A stretch of DNA of 64,000 nucleotides from Streptomyces sp. B21-105 (GTDB lineage: Bacteria > Actinomycetota > Actinomycetes > Streptomycetales > Streptomycetaceae), in NCBI RefSeq assembly GCF_036898465.1, contig NZ_JARUMJ010000001.1, positions 3,534,001-3,598,000 on the forward strand, given 5' to 3'. The notes under the pieces are model-generated. The model did not search any database. It saw only the letters and a program-made list of their open reading frames with translations, and was not told where the DNA came from. Positions within the stretch are counted from its first letter, which is position 1. Every line of letters starts with the position of its first letter. The translations under genes and the position numbers were made by a program. Positions 32,665-42,715 of the stretch are shown one piece after another.

Positions 32665-34701
32665 ATGTTTGACACAGTGCTCGTGGCCAACCGGGGCGAG
32701 ATCGCCGTCCGCGTCATCCGCACGCTGCGCGCCATGGGCGTGCGCTCGGTGGCGGTCTTCTCCGACGCCGACGCGGACGCCCGGCACGTCCGGGAGGCCG
32801 ACACGGCCGTACGGATCGGCCCGCCGTCCGCCGCCGACAGCTATCTGTCGGTCGAGCGGCTGCTGGACGCGGCCGCGCGGACCGGCGCCCAGGCCGTCCA
32901 CCCGGGGTACGGCTTCCTGGCCGAGAACGCGGGCTTCGCGCGTGCCTGCGCCGACGCGGGGCTGGTCTTCATCGGGCCGCCCGCCGAGGCGATCGCCCTG
33001 ATGGGCGACAAGATCCGGGCCAAGGCCACCGTGCGGGAGGCCGGGGTCCCGGTGGTGCCGGGTTCGAGCGGCAGCGGTCTGACGGACGACCAGCTCGTCG
33101 CCGCCGCCCACGAGATCGGCGTGCCCGTGCTGCTGAAGCCGAGCGCGGGCGGCGGCGGCAAGGGCATGCGGCTGGTGCGGGACACCGCGGCGCTGGCCGA
33201 GGAGATCGCGGCCGCCCGCCGTGAGGCCCGCGCTTCCTTCGGCGACGACACGCTCCTCGTCGAGCGGTGGATCGACCGCCCCCGGCACATCGAGATCCAG
33301 GTCCTGGCCGACGGCCACGGCAACGTGGTGCACCTCGGCGAGCGCGAGTGCTCGCTCCAGCGCCGGCACCAGAAGATCGTCGAGGAGGCGCCGAGCGTCC
33401 TGCTGGACGAGGCCACGCGCGCGTCGATGGGCGAGGCGGCCGTGCAGGCGGCGCGCTCGTGCGGGTACCGGGGCGCGGGCACGGTGGAGTTCATCGTGCC
33501 GGGCGACGACCCGTCGGCGTACTACTTCATGGAGATGAACACCCGCCTCCAGGTGGAGCACCCGGTCACCGAACTGGTCACCGGCCTCGACCTGGTGGAG
33601 TGGCAGCTGCGGGCGGCGGCCGGCGAGCCGCTGTCCTTCGGCCAGGAGGACGTCCGGCTGACCGGGCACGCGGTGGAGGCGCGGATCTGCGCCGAGGACC
33701 CCGCGCGCGGGTTCCTGCCGTCCGGCGGCACGGTGCTCAGGCTGCACGAGCCGCAGGGCGACGGTGTGCGCACCGACTCCGGGCTCAGCGAGGGCGCCGA
33801 GGTCGGCAGCCTCTACGACCCGATGTTGTCCAAGGTGATCGCCTACGGCCCGGACCGGGCGACCGCGCTGCGCAAGCTGCGTGCGGCCCTCGCGGAGACG
33901 GTCACGCTGGGCGTGCAGACCAATGCCGGGTTCCTGCGGCGGCTGCTGGCGCATCCGGCGGTCGTGGCGGGCGATCTGGACACGGGGCTGGTGGAGCGGG
34001 AGGCGGAGTCGCTCGTCTCCACCGACGTGCCGGAGGCGGTGTACGAGGCCGCGGCGGCCGTACGGCTCGACGCCCTGCGCCCGGTGGGCGACGGCTGGGT
34101 CGACCCGTTCTCGGTGCCCAGCGGCTGGCGGCTGGGCGGCACGCCCAGGCCCGTCTCCTTCCCGCTGCGCGTCACCGACCCGGTGGAGCACACCCCGCGC
34201 GGCACGCACTCCGTCACCGGCGACCGCGTGTCGGTGACGCTGGACGGCGTCCGGCACACCTTCCACGTCGCCGCCGACTGGATCGGGCGCGACGGCGACG
34301 CCTGGCATGTGCGCGACCATGACCCGGTCGCCGCCGCTCTCACCGGCGCCGCCCGCGCGGGCGCCGACTCGCTCACCGCGCCCATGCCGGGCACGGTGAC
34401 GGTCGTCAAGGTCGCCGTCGGCGACGAGGTGGCCGCCGGTCAGAGTCTGCTGGTGGTGGAGGCGATGAAGATGGAGCACGTCATCTCCGCCCCGCACGCC
34501 GGCACGGTCGCCGAGCTCGACGTGTCGCCGGGCTCGACGGTCGCCATGGACCAGGTGCTCGCCGTCATCGCCCCGGCCACTGCCCCGACGGGCGACCCGG
34601 GGGCCGATCCGACCGCAGCCCCGGCAGCCGACCTGTCCACCGCCCCGACGGCCGCCACGGCCGCGGCCGCAGCCGTCGTCCCGGCACAGGAGGACCGATG
34701 A
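32665..34701 (+). CDS. liuD: Acyl-CoA carboxylase biotin carboxylase/biotin carrier subunit
   Basis: 678 aa. ATP-grasp biotin carboxylase comes first ([34 protein letters not shown] about 158-172, [19 protein letters not shown] about 290-308). A linker follows, then a C-terminal biotinyl domain with [10 protein letters not shown]; the Lys to be biotinylated is residue 602. An Ala/Pro/Thr-rich tail of about 45 residues extends past the biotin domain. AGGAGG lies just before the ATG, 12 bases after the beta subunit. The next start overlaps its stop (ATGA). Confidence 0.93.
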   Translation: MFDTVLVANRGEIAVRVIRTLRAMGVRSVAVFSDADADARHVREADTAVRIGPPSAADSYLSVERLLDAAARTGAQAVHPGYGFLAENAGFARACADAGLVFIGPPAEAIALMGDKIRAKATVREAGVPVVPGSSGSGLTDDQLVAAAHEIGVPVLLKPSAGGGGKGMRLVRDTAALAEEIAAARREARASFGDDTLLVERWIDRPRHIEIQVLADGHGNVVHLGERECSLQRRHQKIVEEAPSVLLDEATRASMGEAAVQAARSCGYRGAGTVEFIVPGDDPSAYYFMEMNTRLQVEHPVTELVTGLDLVEWQLRAAAGEPLSFGQEDVRLTGHAVEARICAEDPARGFLPSGGTVLRLHEPQGDGVRTDSGLSEGAEVGSLYDPMLSKVIAYGPDRATALRKLRAALAETVTLGVQTNAGFLRRLLAHPAVVAGDLDTGLVEREAESLVSTDVPEAVYEAAAAVRLDALRPVGDGWVDPFSVPSGWRLGGTPRPVSFPLRVTDPVEHTPRGTHSVTGDRVSVTLDGVRHTFHVAADWIGRDGDAWHVRDHDPVAAALTGAARAGADSLTAPMPGTVTVVKVAVGDEVAAGQSLLVVEAMKMEHVISAPHAGTVAELDVSPGSTVAMDQVLAVIAPATAPTGDPGADPTAAPAADLSTAPTAATAAAAAVVPAQEDR

Positions 34702-35651
34702 CACTCCCCATGGTCGTACCGGACCCGGACCTGGACCTGCCGGCCCGGGTGCGGATCCACGAGGTCGGCGCGCGCGACGGACTGCAGAACGAGAAGACGA
34801 CCGTGCCGACGGCCGTCAAGGCCGAGTTCGTGCACCGGCTCGCCGGCGCGGGCCTCACCACCATCGAGGCCACGAGCTTCGTCCACCCGAAGTGGGTGCC
34901 CCAACTCGCCGACGCCGAGCAGCTGTTCCCGCTGCTGAGCGACGTGGACGCGGCGCTGCCGGTGCTCGTGCCGAACGAACGCGGACTGGACCGGGCGCTC
35001 GCCCTGGGCGCCCGCCGGATCGCCGTCTTCGCCAGCGCCACCGAGTCCTTCGCCAAGGCCAACCTCAACCGCACGGTGGACGAGGCGCTGGCCATGTTCG
35101 CGCCGGTGGTGGCCCGCGCGAAGGCCGAGGGCGTGCATGTGCGCGGCTATCTCTCCATGTGCTTCGGCGACCCGTGGGAGGGCGCGGTGCCGGTCGACCA
35201 GGTCGTGCGGGTCTGCCGCGCCCTGCTCGACCAGGGCTGCGACGAGCTGAGCCTGGGCGACACCATCGGGGTCGCCACCCCGGGCCACGTCGGGGCCCTG
35301 CTGACCGCGCTGAACGAACAGGGCGTGCCCACCGGCGCGCTCGGCGTGCACTTCCACGACACCTACGGGCAGGCGCTCGCCAACACCCTCGCCGCGCTCC
35401 GGCACGGCGTCACGACCGTCGACGCCTCGGCGGGCGGTCTCGGCGGCTGTCCGTACGCCAGGTCCGCCACCGGAAACCTCGCCACCGAAGACCTCGTGTG
35501 GATGCTGCAGGGCCTCGGCATCGACACCGGGGTCGATCTCGGCCGCCTCGTCGCCACAAGCGAGTGGATGGCCGGCCACCTGGGCCGACCCAGCCCGTCC
35601 CGCACCGTACGAGCCCTCGGTAACACGACACAGCCCCACAAGGAGCAGTGA
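34698..35651 (+). CDS. hmgL: Hydroxymethylglutaryl-CoA lyase
   Basis: 317 aa. DRE-TIM metallolyase features are present: [20 protein letters not shown] (about 16-35, with the catalytic Arg-Asp), [14 protein letters not shown] (about 191-204), [15 protein letters not shown] (metal-binding His pair) and the conserved Cys loop [14 protein letters not shown]. It splits HMG-CoA to acetoacetate and acetyl-CoA, the last step of leucine catabolism. It is coupled by ATGA overlap to the biotin subunit and followed after 7 bases by the dehydrogenase. Confidence 0.93.
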   Translation: MTLPMVVPDPDLDLPARVRIHEVGARDGLQNEKTTVPTAVKAEFVHRLAGAGLTTIEATSFVHPKWVPQLADAEQLFPLLSDVDAALPVLVPNERGLDRALALGARRIAVFASATESFAKANLNRTVDEALAMFAPVVARAKAEGVHVRGYLSMCFGDPWEGAVPVDQVVRVCRALLDQGCDELSLGDTIGVATPGHVGALLTALNEQGVPTGALGVHFHDTYGQALANTLAALRHGVTTVDASAGGLGGCPYARSATGNLATEDLVWMLQGLGIDTGVDLGRLVATSEWMAGHLGRPSPSRTVRALGNTTQPHKEQ

Positions 35652-35658
35652 CCCCGCC

Positions 35659-36819
35659 ATGGACCACCGTCTCTCCCCCGAACTGGAAGAACTCCGCCGC
35701 ACCGTCGAGGAGTTCGCCCACGACGTCGTCGCGCCCAAGATCGGCGACTTCTACGAGCGGCACGAGTTCCCCTACGAGATCGTCCGTGAGATGGGCCGCA
35801 TGGGCCTGTTCGGGCTGCCGTTCCCGGAGGAGCACGGCGGCATGGGCGGCGACTACCTCGCCCTCGGCCTCGTGCTGGAGGAACTGGCGCGGGTCGACTC
35901 GTCGGTGGCGATCACCCTGGAGGCGGGCGTCTCGCTGGGCGCCATGCCGATCCATCTCTTCGGCACGCCGGAGCAGAAGCGGGAGTGGTTGCCGCGGCTG
36001 TGCTCCGGCGAGATCCTCGGCGCGTTCGGGCTGACCGAGCCGGACGGCGGCTCGGACGCGGGCGCGACGCGTACGACGGCCCGCCTCGACCCCGACACGG
36101 ATGAATGGGTCATCAACGGATCGAAGTGCTTCATCACCAACTCGGGCACCGACATCACGGGGCTGGTCACCGTCACGGCGGTGACGGGCCGCAAGCCGGA
36201 CGGCAGGCCGCTGATCTCGGCGATCATCGTGCCGTCCGGCACCCCCGGCTTCACCGTCGCGAGCCCGTACTCGAAGGTCGGCTGGAACGCCTCCGACACC
36301 CGGGAGCTGTCCTTCTCCGACGTGCGCGTCCCGGCGGCGAACCTGCTGGGCGAGGAGGGGCGCGGGTACGCGCAGTTCCTGCGGATCCTCGACGAGGGGC
36401 GCATCGCCATCGCGGCGCTGGCCACCGGGCTGGCGCAGGGCTGTGTGGACGAGTCGGTGAAGTACGCGAAGGAACGGCGTGCGTTCGGCCGTCCGATCGG
36501 CGCCAACCAGGCCATCCAGTTCAAGATCGCCGACATGGAGATGAAGGCCCACACGGCCCGTCTCGCCTGGCGGGACGCGGCGTCGCGGCTGGTGGCCGGC
36601 GAGCCGTTCAAGAAGGAGGCCGCGCTGGCGAAGCTGTACTCGTCGACGATCGCCGTCGACAACGCCCGCGACGCCACCCAGGTGCACGGCGGTTACGGCT
36701 TCATGAACGAGTACCCGGTGGCCCGGATGTGGCGCGACTCCAAGATCCTGGAGATCGGCGAGGGCACCAGTGAGGTCCAGCGGATGCTGATCGCCCGCGA
36801 GTTGGGCCTGACGGACTGA
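35659..36819 (+). CDS. Acyl-CoA dehydrogenase, probably isovaleryl-CoA/short branched chain
   Basis: 386 aa. Complete ACAD fold: FGLTEPDGGSDAGATRTTA (about 122-140), INGSKCFITNSGTD (153-166), and the C-terminal ATQVHGGYGFMNEYPVARMW and GEGTSEVQRMLIARELG. The last gene of the leucine-catabolism operon; the context makes isovaleryl-CoA the likely substrate, though Streptomyces enzymes at this locus are reported to accept several branched acyl-CoAs. A GGAG precedes the ATG. Confidence 0.9.
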   Translation: MDHRLSPELEELRRTVEEFAHDVVAPKIGDFYERHEFPYEIVREMGRMGLFGLPFPEEHGGMGGDYLALGLVLEELARVDSSVAITLEAGVSLGAMPIHLFGTPEQKREWLPRLCSGEILGAFGLTEPDGGSDAGATRTTARLDPDTDEWVINGSKCFITNSGTDITGLVTVTAVTGRKPDGRPLISAIIVPSGTPGFTVASPYSKVGWNASDTRELSFSDVRVPAANLLGEEGRGYAQFLRILDEGRIAIAALATGLAQGCVDESVKYAKERRAFGRPIGANQAIQFKIADMEMKAHTARLAWRDAASRLVAGEPFKKEAALAKLYSSTIAVDNARDATQVHGGYGFMNEYPVARMWRDSKILEIGEGTSEVQRMLIARELGLTD

Positions 36820-37183
36820 TCCGGCGCGGCAGTCGGCCGGGGGGACGGCCGGGTGTCGGCCGGGGGGCTGGCCGGGAGTCCGCCGGGGCCGGCGGCACCG
36901 GCACGCCCCAAGGGTGCCGCGTCGCATGCGTGGGTGGCTGGAAACAGCCCTGCCCCACGCACCCCGCGCGCTCGCCCGTCCGACAACTCCCCTACCGCGG
37001 CGGCCTCGTTGACGACTCACGAGGCCGCCGCGCCGTTCTTCGCTTCACCGGGGAAACGAGCGAACCACACCCGGTCCACCCCCGTGGCGCTCTCTCCACC
37101 CTCGATACACAGGCTGTGCTCGGAAAGCGGGCAGACACCGCTCACGGCGTCCCGCTCTCCGGGGCCGCCTTCTGGACAACAGA
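36820..37183. other. Intergenic region with operon terminator before desE
   Basis: No gene. A G-rich stretch with repeated GGCCGGG units (36829-36895) is followed by a terminator hairpin at 36996-37032. Nothing else is recognised until the iron box. Confidence 0.6.
36996..37032 (+). terminator. Terminator of the leucine-catabolism operon
   Basis: A perfect 14-bp GC-rich stem (36996-37009 with 37019-37032) with a 9-base loop, no U tract, as is common in Streptomyces. Confidence 0.7.
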
Positions 37184-37202
37184 TGAGGTTAGGCTAACCT
37201 AC
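37184..37202 (+). promoter_or_regulatory. Iron box upstream of desE
   Basis: TGAGGTTAGGCTAACCTAC is close to the DmdR1/DtxR-type iron box TTAGGTTAGGCTCACCTAA; the core GGTTAGGCTAACC is a perfect dyad. It ends 49 bases before desE, in promoter position. Confidence 0.88.
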
Positions 37203-37251
37203 CTTCGAACCGTCCTCGGGTGATCCACCCCGTCCGAAAGTAGCCAGAGAC

Positions 37252-38301
37252 ATGTCCAACGTCAGAGCCGCCCGTCTCTCCCGCCGCGGCATCCTCGCCG
37301 CCGGTGGCGCCCTCGGCCTCGGCGCCGCGCTCGCAGCCTGCGGGGACGAGGACGCGACGGCCACGGGCTCCGGATCGCCGGCGAGCGCCTCCGCCAAGTC
37401 CGGTCCCTGGAGCTTCAAGGACGACCGCGGCACCACGGTGAAGCTGGACGCGATCCCCGCGAACATCGTCGCCTTCACCGGCGTCGCCGCCGCCCTCTTC
37501 GACTACGGCATCCAGGTCAAGGGCGTCTTCGGCCCGACGAAGACCGCCGCGGGCAAGGCCGACGTCCAGGCCGGCGACATGGACGTCAGCAAGGTGACCG
37601 TCCTCGGCAACGTCTGGGACGAGTTCAACGTCGAGAAGTACGCGGCCCTCGCGCCCGACGTCCTCATCTCCACGACGTTCGACAGCGCCGGCACCCTCTG
37701 GTACGTCCCCGAGGCCTCCAAGGACAAGATCGCGAAGCTCGCCCCGAGCGTCGCCGTCTCGGTCTACGACCGTCAGCTGACCGCGCCGCTGCAGCGCATG
37801 TGGGAGCTGGCCGAGTCGCTCGGCGCCGACATGACGGCGACCGCGGTCACCGACGCGAAGAAGAAGTTCGAGGCCGCCGCGGCCCGGCTGCGCGCCGCCG
37901 CCAAGGCCAAGCCCGACATCAAGGTGATGGCCGGTTCCGCGAGCGCCGAGCTGTTCTACGTCTCCGGCACCGACCTCTCCGTCGACCTGGAGTACTTCAA
38001 GTCCCTCGGCGTGAACTTCGTCGAGCCGCCGGAGAGCGCCAAGGCCCAGGGTGGCGGCTGGTACGAGTCGCTGAGCTGGGAGAACGTCGACAAGTACCCG
38101 GCCGACATCATCATGATGGACGACCGCTCCTCGACCATCCAGCCCGCCGACATCACCGAGGCGACCTGGAAGAAGCTGCCCGCGGTGAAGGCCGGCCAGG
38201 TCATCGCGCGCTCGCCCGAGCCGATCCTGTCGTACGACAAGTGCGTGCCGCTGCTGGACGACCTCGCCGCCGCGCTGGAGAAGGCGAAGAAGGTTTCCTG
38301 A
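37252..38301 (+). CDS. desE: Ferrioxamine-binding lipoprotein
   Basis: 349 aa. The N-terminus has twin arginines (LSRRGILAAGG) and a lipobox ending LAAC (Cys30). The mature protein is a class III siderophore-binding fold: PANIVAFTGVAAALFDYGI (about 72-90), YAALAPDVLISTTFDSA, long central helix (TDAKKKFEAAAARLRA) and C-terminal AGQVIARSPEPILSYDKC. It delivers ferrioxamines to an ABC importer encoded elsewhere. It lies directly behind an iron box and before desF, so it is iron-repressed. Confidence 0.93.
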   Translation: MSNVRAARLSRRGILAAGGALGLGAALAACGDEDATATGSGSPASASAKSGPWSFKDDRGTTVKLDAIPANIVAFTGVAAALFDYGIQVKGVFGPTKTAAGKADVQAGDMDVSKVTVLGNVWDEFNVEKYAALAPDVLISTTFDSAGTLWYVPEASKDKIAKLAPSVAVSVYDRQLTAPLQRMWELAESLGADMTATAVTDAKKKFEAAAARLRAAAKAKPDIKVMAGSASAELFYVSGTDLSVDLEYFKSLGVNFVEPPESAKAQGGGWYESLSWENVDKYPADIIMMDDRSSTIQPADITEATWKKLPAVKAGQVIARSPEPILSYDKCVPLLDDLAAALEKAKKVS

Positions 38302-38362
38302 CCCTCGGGCGGCTCGGGTGAACGCAGCCGGGCCACCCCTCCCCGCCGACAGGAGCACCCCC

Positions 38363-39184
38363 GTGACCACGGCCGTCGCCGCACCTTTCCGCTTCTTCTC
38401 GCTCCGGGTCGTACGGACCGGACGGCCCGGGTCGTCGCTCGTCCGGGTCACCTTCGCCGGGGAGGACCTCGAGCACTTCCTCTCCGACGGGCGCGACCAG
38501 TCGCTGTCGCTGTTCCTGCCCCACCCGGGGCAGGACGCGCCCGCCGTCCCCTATGGACTCGGGGAGGGCTGGTGGCAGGCGTGGCGTGAACTGCCGGACG
38601 GGGTGCGGGCGGTGATGCGGTCGTACACCCTGCGCGCCCTGCGCCGCGACGCGCTCGGCCGCACCCGGGAGATCGACATCGACTTCGTGCTGCACACCCC
38701 GGCCGGTCCCGCCTCCGCGTGGGCCTCCCGCGCGGCCGCCGGGGACCGGGTGGTGCTGCTCGGCCCGGCCGTGGCCGACAACCGGGCGATCCGGTTCCGG
38801 CCGCCGCACGACACCGACCTGGTGCTGCTGTGGGGCGACGAGAGCGCCTTGCCGGCTGTCGCGTCGATCCTGGAGTCCCTGCCGGCCGGGCAACGCGCCC
38901 GGGTGTGGCTGGAGACGCACGACGCGGGAAACGTACGGGAGTTGGCGACGGCGGCGGACGCCGAGGTCACCTGGTCGGTCGGGGAGGGCTCCGTCGACGC
39001 CGTGCGCGCCGCCCGGCTGCCGGCCGCGACGCGTCCGTACGTCTGGATCGCGGGCGAGTCGGGGTGCGTGAAGGCGCTGCGCCGGCACTTCGTCCAGGAG
39101 CGCGGCATCGACCGGCGCCGGGTCACCTTCGTCGGGTACTGGCGCCAGGGCATGAGCGAGGAGCAGCTCCGCGAGGCGGAGTAG
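38363..39184 (+). CDS. desF: Siderophore-interacting FAD-dependent ferric reductase
   Basis: The start is GTG 38363, behind an AGGAG at 38351; the longer frame from 38318 is less likely. 273 aa. SIP-family features: FAD-binding barrel with RSYTLRALRRD (about 80-90, the RxYT/S motif), IDIDFVLHTPAGPASAWASR (about 98-117, FVLH.G/PASxWA), and the NAD(P)H-like C-terminal domain ending in VWIAGESGCVKALRRHF and TFVGYWRQGMSEE. It releases iron from imported ferrioxamine by reduction. It follows desE by 61 bases. Confidence 0.9.
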   Translation: MTTAVAAPFRFFSLRVVRTGRPGSSLVRVTFAGEDLEHFLSDGRDQSLSLFLPHPGQDAPAVPYGLGEGWWQAWRELPDGVRAVMRSYTLRALRRDALGRTREIDIDFVLHTPAGPASAWASRAAAGDRVVLLGPAVADNRAIRFRPPHDTDLVLLWGDESALPAVASILESLPAGQRARVWLETHDAGNVRELATAADAEVTWSVGEGSVDAVRAARLPAATRPYVWIAGESGCVKALRRHFVQERGIDRRRVTFVGYWRQGMSEEQLREAE

Positions 39185-39215
39185 GCGTCCCGGCGTCCCG
39201 GCGTCCCGGCGTCCC
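39184..39215 (+). repeat. Four perfect tandem copies of GGCGTCCC
   Basis: An 8-bp unit repeated four times directly after the desF stop codon. A slippage-prone microsatellite; no function seen. Confidence 0.85.
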
Positions 39216-39293
39216 GACCACCGTGCCCGCGCGGACAGTTGCGCCGGGCACGGTCGTGATCACGGTCACGGCACAGGCACGACCTCGATCGCT

Positions 39294-39320
39294 CAACTTA
39301 GGTTAGGCTAACCTAAGTTG
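39294..39320 (+). promoter_or_regulatory. Perfect palindromic iron box upstream of desA
   Basis: The core TTAGGTTAGGCTAACCTAA (39298-39316) matches the DmdR1 iron box; the dyad extends to 13-bp perfect arms around G39307. It lies 71 bases before desA and should give tight iron repression of desABCD. Confidence 0.95.
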
Positions 39321-39391
39321 AATCCTCGATTCCGCCCCTTCGCCGTCCACCCGCGGACCCCGCCCCGTCCCCACCCCCGGAGGACCCCACC

Positions 39392-40834
39392 ATGCGCTCG
39401 CACCTGCTCAATGACACGACCGCTGAGCGGTACCGCCGCTCCGTGACCGAAGGAGTCGAGCGGGTCGCCGCCAAACTGGCCACCATCCAGCGGCCGTTCA
39501 CCGGCATCACGGTCGACGACCTCGCGCCCCGCATCGACGCCGTCGACCTCGACCGGCCCCTGGGCGACACCACCGCCGTACTCGACGAGCTGGAGGAGGT
39601 GTACCTCCGTGACGCGGTCTACTTCCACCACCCGCGCTACCTCGCCCACCTCAACTGCCCGGTCGTGATCCCCGCCGTGCTGGGCGAGGCGGTCCTGTCC
39701 GCCGTCAACTCCTCCCTGGACACCTGGGACCAGTCGGCGGGCGGCACCCTCATCGAGCGCAAGCTGATCGACTGGACGACCGCCCGCATCGGCCTCGGGC
39801 CCGCCGCCGACGGCGTGTTCACCTCCGGCGGCAGCCAGTCCAACCTCCAGGCACTGCTGCTCGCCCGCGAGGAGGCGAAGTCGGACTCCCCGGCGAGACT
39901 GCGCGTCTTCGCCTCCGACGTCGGCCACTTCAGCGTGAAGAAGTCCGCGAAGCTCCTGGGCCTCGAGCCGGACGCCGTGGTCTCCGTCCCCGTCGACCAC
40001 GACAAGCGCATGCAGACGGTCGCGCTCGCCCGCGAGCTGGAGCGCTGCGAGCGGGCCGGACTCGTCCCGATGGCTGTCGTCGCCACCGCCGGCACCACCG
40101 ACTTCGGCTCGATCGACCCGCTGCCCGAGATCGCCGAGCTGTGCCGGCAGTTCGGCGCGTGGATGCACGTCGACGCCGCGTACGGCTGCGGGCTGCTCGC
40201 CTCCGTGAAGCACCGGAACCGCATCGACGGCATCGAGCGCGCCGACTCCGTCACCGTCGACTACCACAAGTCCTTCTTCCAGCCCGTGAGTTCGTCCGCC
40301 GTGCTGGTGCGGGACGCGGCCACGCTGCGCCACGCCACCTACCACGCCGAGTACCTCAACCCGCGCCGCATGGTGGACGAGCGCATCCCCAACCAGGTCG
40401 ACAAGTCCCTGCAGACCACCCGCCGGTTCGACGCGCTCAAGCTGTGGATGACCCTGCGGACCATGGGCGCCGACGGCATCGGCCGGCTCTTCGACGAGGT
40501 CTGCGACCTGGCCGCCGAAGGCTTCGACCTGCTGGCCGCCGACCCGCGCTACGACGTCGTGGTCCAGCCGTCGCTCTCCACCCTCGTCTTCCGCTACATC
40601 CCCGCCGCCGTCACCGACCCGGCCGCGATCGACCGGGCCAACCTGTACGCCCGCAAGGCCCTGTTCGCCTCCGGTGACGCCGTGGTCGCGGGCACCAAGG
40701 TCGGCGCCCGCAACTACCTGAAGTTCACCCTGCTCAACCCCGAGACGACGACCGACGACATCGGGGCCGTCCTCGACCTGATCGCCGGCCACGCCGAGCA
40801 GTACCTGGGAGACTCCCTTGACCGCGCTTCCTGA
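39392..40834 (+). CDS. desA: Lysine decarboxylase of desferrioxamine synthesis
   Basis: 480 aa, group II PLP decarboxylase. [19 protein letters not shown] (about 147-165), [17 protein letters not shown] (about 228-244), [10 protein letters not shown] (about 258-267) and the PLP-binding Lys in [13 protein letters not shown] (about 293). It makes cadaverine from lysine, the first step. A CGGAGG precedes the ATG. The desB TTG start lies inside its last codons (17-base overlap), so translation is coupled. Confidence 0.96.
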   Translation: MRSHLLNDTTAERYRRSVTEGVERVAAKLATIQRPFTGITVDDLAPRIDAVDLDRPLGDTTAVLDELEEVYLRDAVYFHHPRYLAHLNCPVVIPAVLGEAVLSAVNSSLDTWDQSAGGTLIERKLIDWTTARIGLGPAADGVFTSGGSQSNLQALLLAREEAKSDSPARLRVFASDVGHFSVKKSAKLLGLEPDAVVSVPVDHDKRMQTVALARELERCERAGLVPMAVVATAGTTDFGSIDPLPEIAELCRQFGAWMHVDAAYGCGLLASVKHRNRIDGIERADSVTVDYHKSFFQPVSSSAVLVRDAATLRHATYHAEYLNPRRMVDERIPNQVDKSLQTTRRFDALKLWMTLRTMGADGIGRLFDEVCDLAAEGFDLLAADPRYDVVVQPSLSTLVFRYIPAAVTDPAAIDRANLYARKALFASGDAVVAGTKVGARNYLKFTLLNPETTTDDIGAVLDLIAGHAEQYLGDSLDRAS

Positions 40835-42107
40835 GCCCGAGCCCGCGCCCGTGACCCAGATCCACGACTTCGTGGGCATCGGGCTCGGCCCGTTCAACCT
40901 CGGCCTCGCCTGTCTGACCGAGCCGATCGACGCGCTCGACGGCGTCTTCCTGGAGTCCAAGCCGCACTTCGAGTGGCACTCCGGGATGTTCCTGGACGGC
41001 GCCCACCTGCAGACCCCGTTCATGTCGGACCTGGTCACGCTGGCCGACCCGACCTCCCCGTTCTCCTTCCTCAACTACCTGAAGGAGAAGGGCCGGCTCT
41101 ACTCGTTCTACATCCGCGAGAACTTCTACCCGCTGCGCGTCGAGTACGACGACTACTGCCGCTGGGCCGCCGACCAGCTGAGCAGCGTGCGGTTCTCCAC
41201 GACCGTCGCCGAGGTGACCTACGAGGACGAGCTGTACGTCGTACGGACGACCGCCGGCGAGGAGTTCCGCGCCCGTCACCTCGTCCTCGGCACCGGCACG
41301 CCGCCGTACGTCCCGGAGGTCTGCGCGGGACTGGGCGGCGACTTCACGCACAACTCACGCTATCTCCAGCACAGGGCGGAGCTGCAGAAGAAGGAGTCGA
41401 TCACGCTCGTCGGCTCCGGCCAGTCGGCCGCCGAGATCTACTACGACCTGCTCAGCGAGATCGACGTCCACGGCTACCGGCTCAACTGGGTGACCCGCTC
41501 GCCGCGCTTCTTCCCGCTCGAGTACACCAAGCTCACCCTGGAGATGACCTCCCCCGAGTACGCCGACTACTTCCGCGAGCTGCCGGAGCAGACCCGCTAC
41601 CGGCTCACGGCCGAGCAGAAGGGCCTCTTCAAGGGCATCGCCGGCGACCTCGTCGACGAGATCTTCGACCTGCTCTACCAGAAGAACCTCGGCGGCCCCG
41701 TCCCCACCCGGCTGCTCACCAACTCCTCGCTCACCGGGGCGTCCTACGCCGACGGCGCCTACACGCTGTCCTTCCGCCAGGAGGAGCAGGGCAAGGACTT
41801 CGAGCTGACCTCCCAGGGGCTCGTCCTCGCCACCGGCTACCGGTACGCCGAGCCGGAGTTCCTCGCGCCCGTCCGGGACCGGCTGCGCTACGACTCCCGG
41901 GGCAACTTCGACATCGGCCGCAACTACGCCGTCGACGTCACCGGCCGGGGCGTGTTCCTGCAGAACGCGGGCGTGCACACGCACAGCGTCACCTCGCCCG
42001 ACCTCGGCATGGGCGCCTACCGCAACAGCTACCTCATCCGCGAGCTGCTCGGCAGCGAGTACTACCCCGTCGAGAAGACCATCGCGTTCCAGGAGTTCGG
42101 CGCATGA
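40818..42107 (+). CDS. desB: Cadaverine N-hydroxylase (flavin monooxygenase)
   Basis: 429 aa from TTG 40818, with GGGAGA a few bases upstream; no in-frame ATG precedes the conserved start. Motifs of the lysine/ornithine N-monooxygenase family: [14 protein letters not shown] (FAD, about 18-31), [20 protein letters not shown], the NADPH motif [15 protein letters not shown] (about 198-212) and [15 protein letters not shown]. It turns cadaverine into N-hydroxycadaverine using FAD, NADPH and oxygen. Its stop overlaps desC (ATGA). Confidence 0.95.
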   Translation: MTALPEPEPAPVTQIHDFVGIGLGPFNLGLACLTEPIDALDGVFLESKPHFEWHSGMFLDGAHLQTPFMSDLVTLADPTSPFSFLNYLKEKGRLYSFYIRENFYPLRVEYDDYCRWAADQLSSVRFSTTVAEVTYEDELYVVRTTAGEEFRARHLVLGTGTPPYVPEVCAGLGGDFTHNSRYLQHRAELQKKESITLVGSGQSAAEIYYDLLSEIDVHGYRLNWVTRSPRFFPLEYTKLTLEMTSPEYADYFRELPEQTRYRLTAEQKGLFKGIAGDLVDEIFDLLYQKNLGGPVPTRLLTNSSLTGASYADGAYTLSFRQEEQGKDFELTSQGLVLATGYRYAEPEFLAPVRDRLRYDSRGNFDIGRNYAVDVTGRGVFLQNAGVHTHSVTSPDLGMGAYRNSYLIRELLGSEYYPVEKTIAFQEFGA

Positions 42108-42715
42108 ACACCGTCACCGGCACCGCCACGGCCCGCGCCACGGCCGCCTCCGCCGACACGGACGCCACCCCCACGGCCGCCGTCGGTCCGCTCTCCTTCC
42201 GTCCTCTCGACCCCCTCCGGGACGCCGGGCTGCTGCACCGCTGGGTCACGCACCCCAAAGCCGCGTACTGGATGATGCGGGAGGCGCGACTCGTCGACGT
42301 CGAGCGGGCTTACATGGAGATCGCGGCCGACGAGCACCACCACGCGCTGCTCGGCCTGCACGACGGCGAGCCCGCGTTCCTCATGGAGTACTACGACCCC
42401 CGCCACCGCGAGCTGGTCGGCCTGTACGAGCCGCAGCCCGGTGACGTCGGCATGCACTTCCTGGTCGCCCCCACCGACCGGCCCGTGCACGGGTTCACGC
42501 GCGCCGTCATCACCGCCGTCATGGCCCGTCTCTTCGAGGACCCGGCCGTCGCCCGCGTCGTCGTCGAACCGGACGTGTCCAACGAGGCCGTGCACGCGCT
42601 GAACGAGGCCGTCGGGTTCGTGGCCGAGCGGGAGATCCAGAAGCCGGAGAAGCCGGCGCTGCTCAGCTTCTGCACCCGCGAGCAGTTCGCCGCGGCCACG
42701 GGGGTGACGGCATGA
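42104..42715 (+). CDS. desC: Hydroxycadaverine acyltransferase
   Basis: 203 aa; the ATG at 42104 overlaps the desB stop and has AGGAG at 42091. An Ala/Thr-rich leader of ~27 residues precedes a GNAT fold of the IucB/RhbD type: [14 protein letters not shown] (about 45-58), [29 protein letters not shown] and [23 protein letters not shown]. It acylates N-hydroxycadaverine with succinyl-CoA or acetyl-CoA. ATGA overlap with desD. Confidence 0.95.
   Translation: MNTVTGTATARATAASADTDATPTAAVGPLSFRPLDPLRDAGLLHRWVTHPKAAYWMMREARLVDVERAYMEIAADEHHHALLGLHDGEPAFLMEYYDPRHRELVGLYEPQPGDVGMHFLVAPTDRPVHGFTRAVITAVMARLFEDPAVARVVVEPDVSNEAVHALNEAVGFVAEREIQKPEKPALLSFCTREQFAAATGVTA

Noticed and set aside
31000..34704. 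1234-residue open frame on the minus strand
   Set aside because: It is entirely antisense to the two carboxylase subunit genes and consists of Arg/Gly/His-rich shadow sequence caused by high GC.
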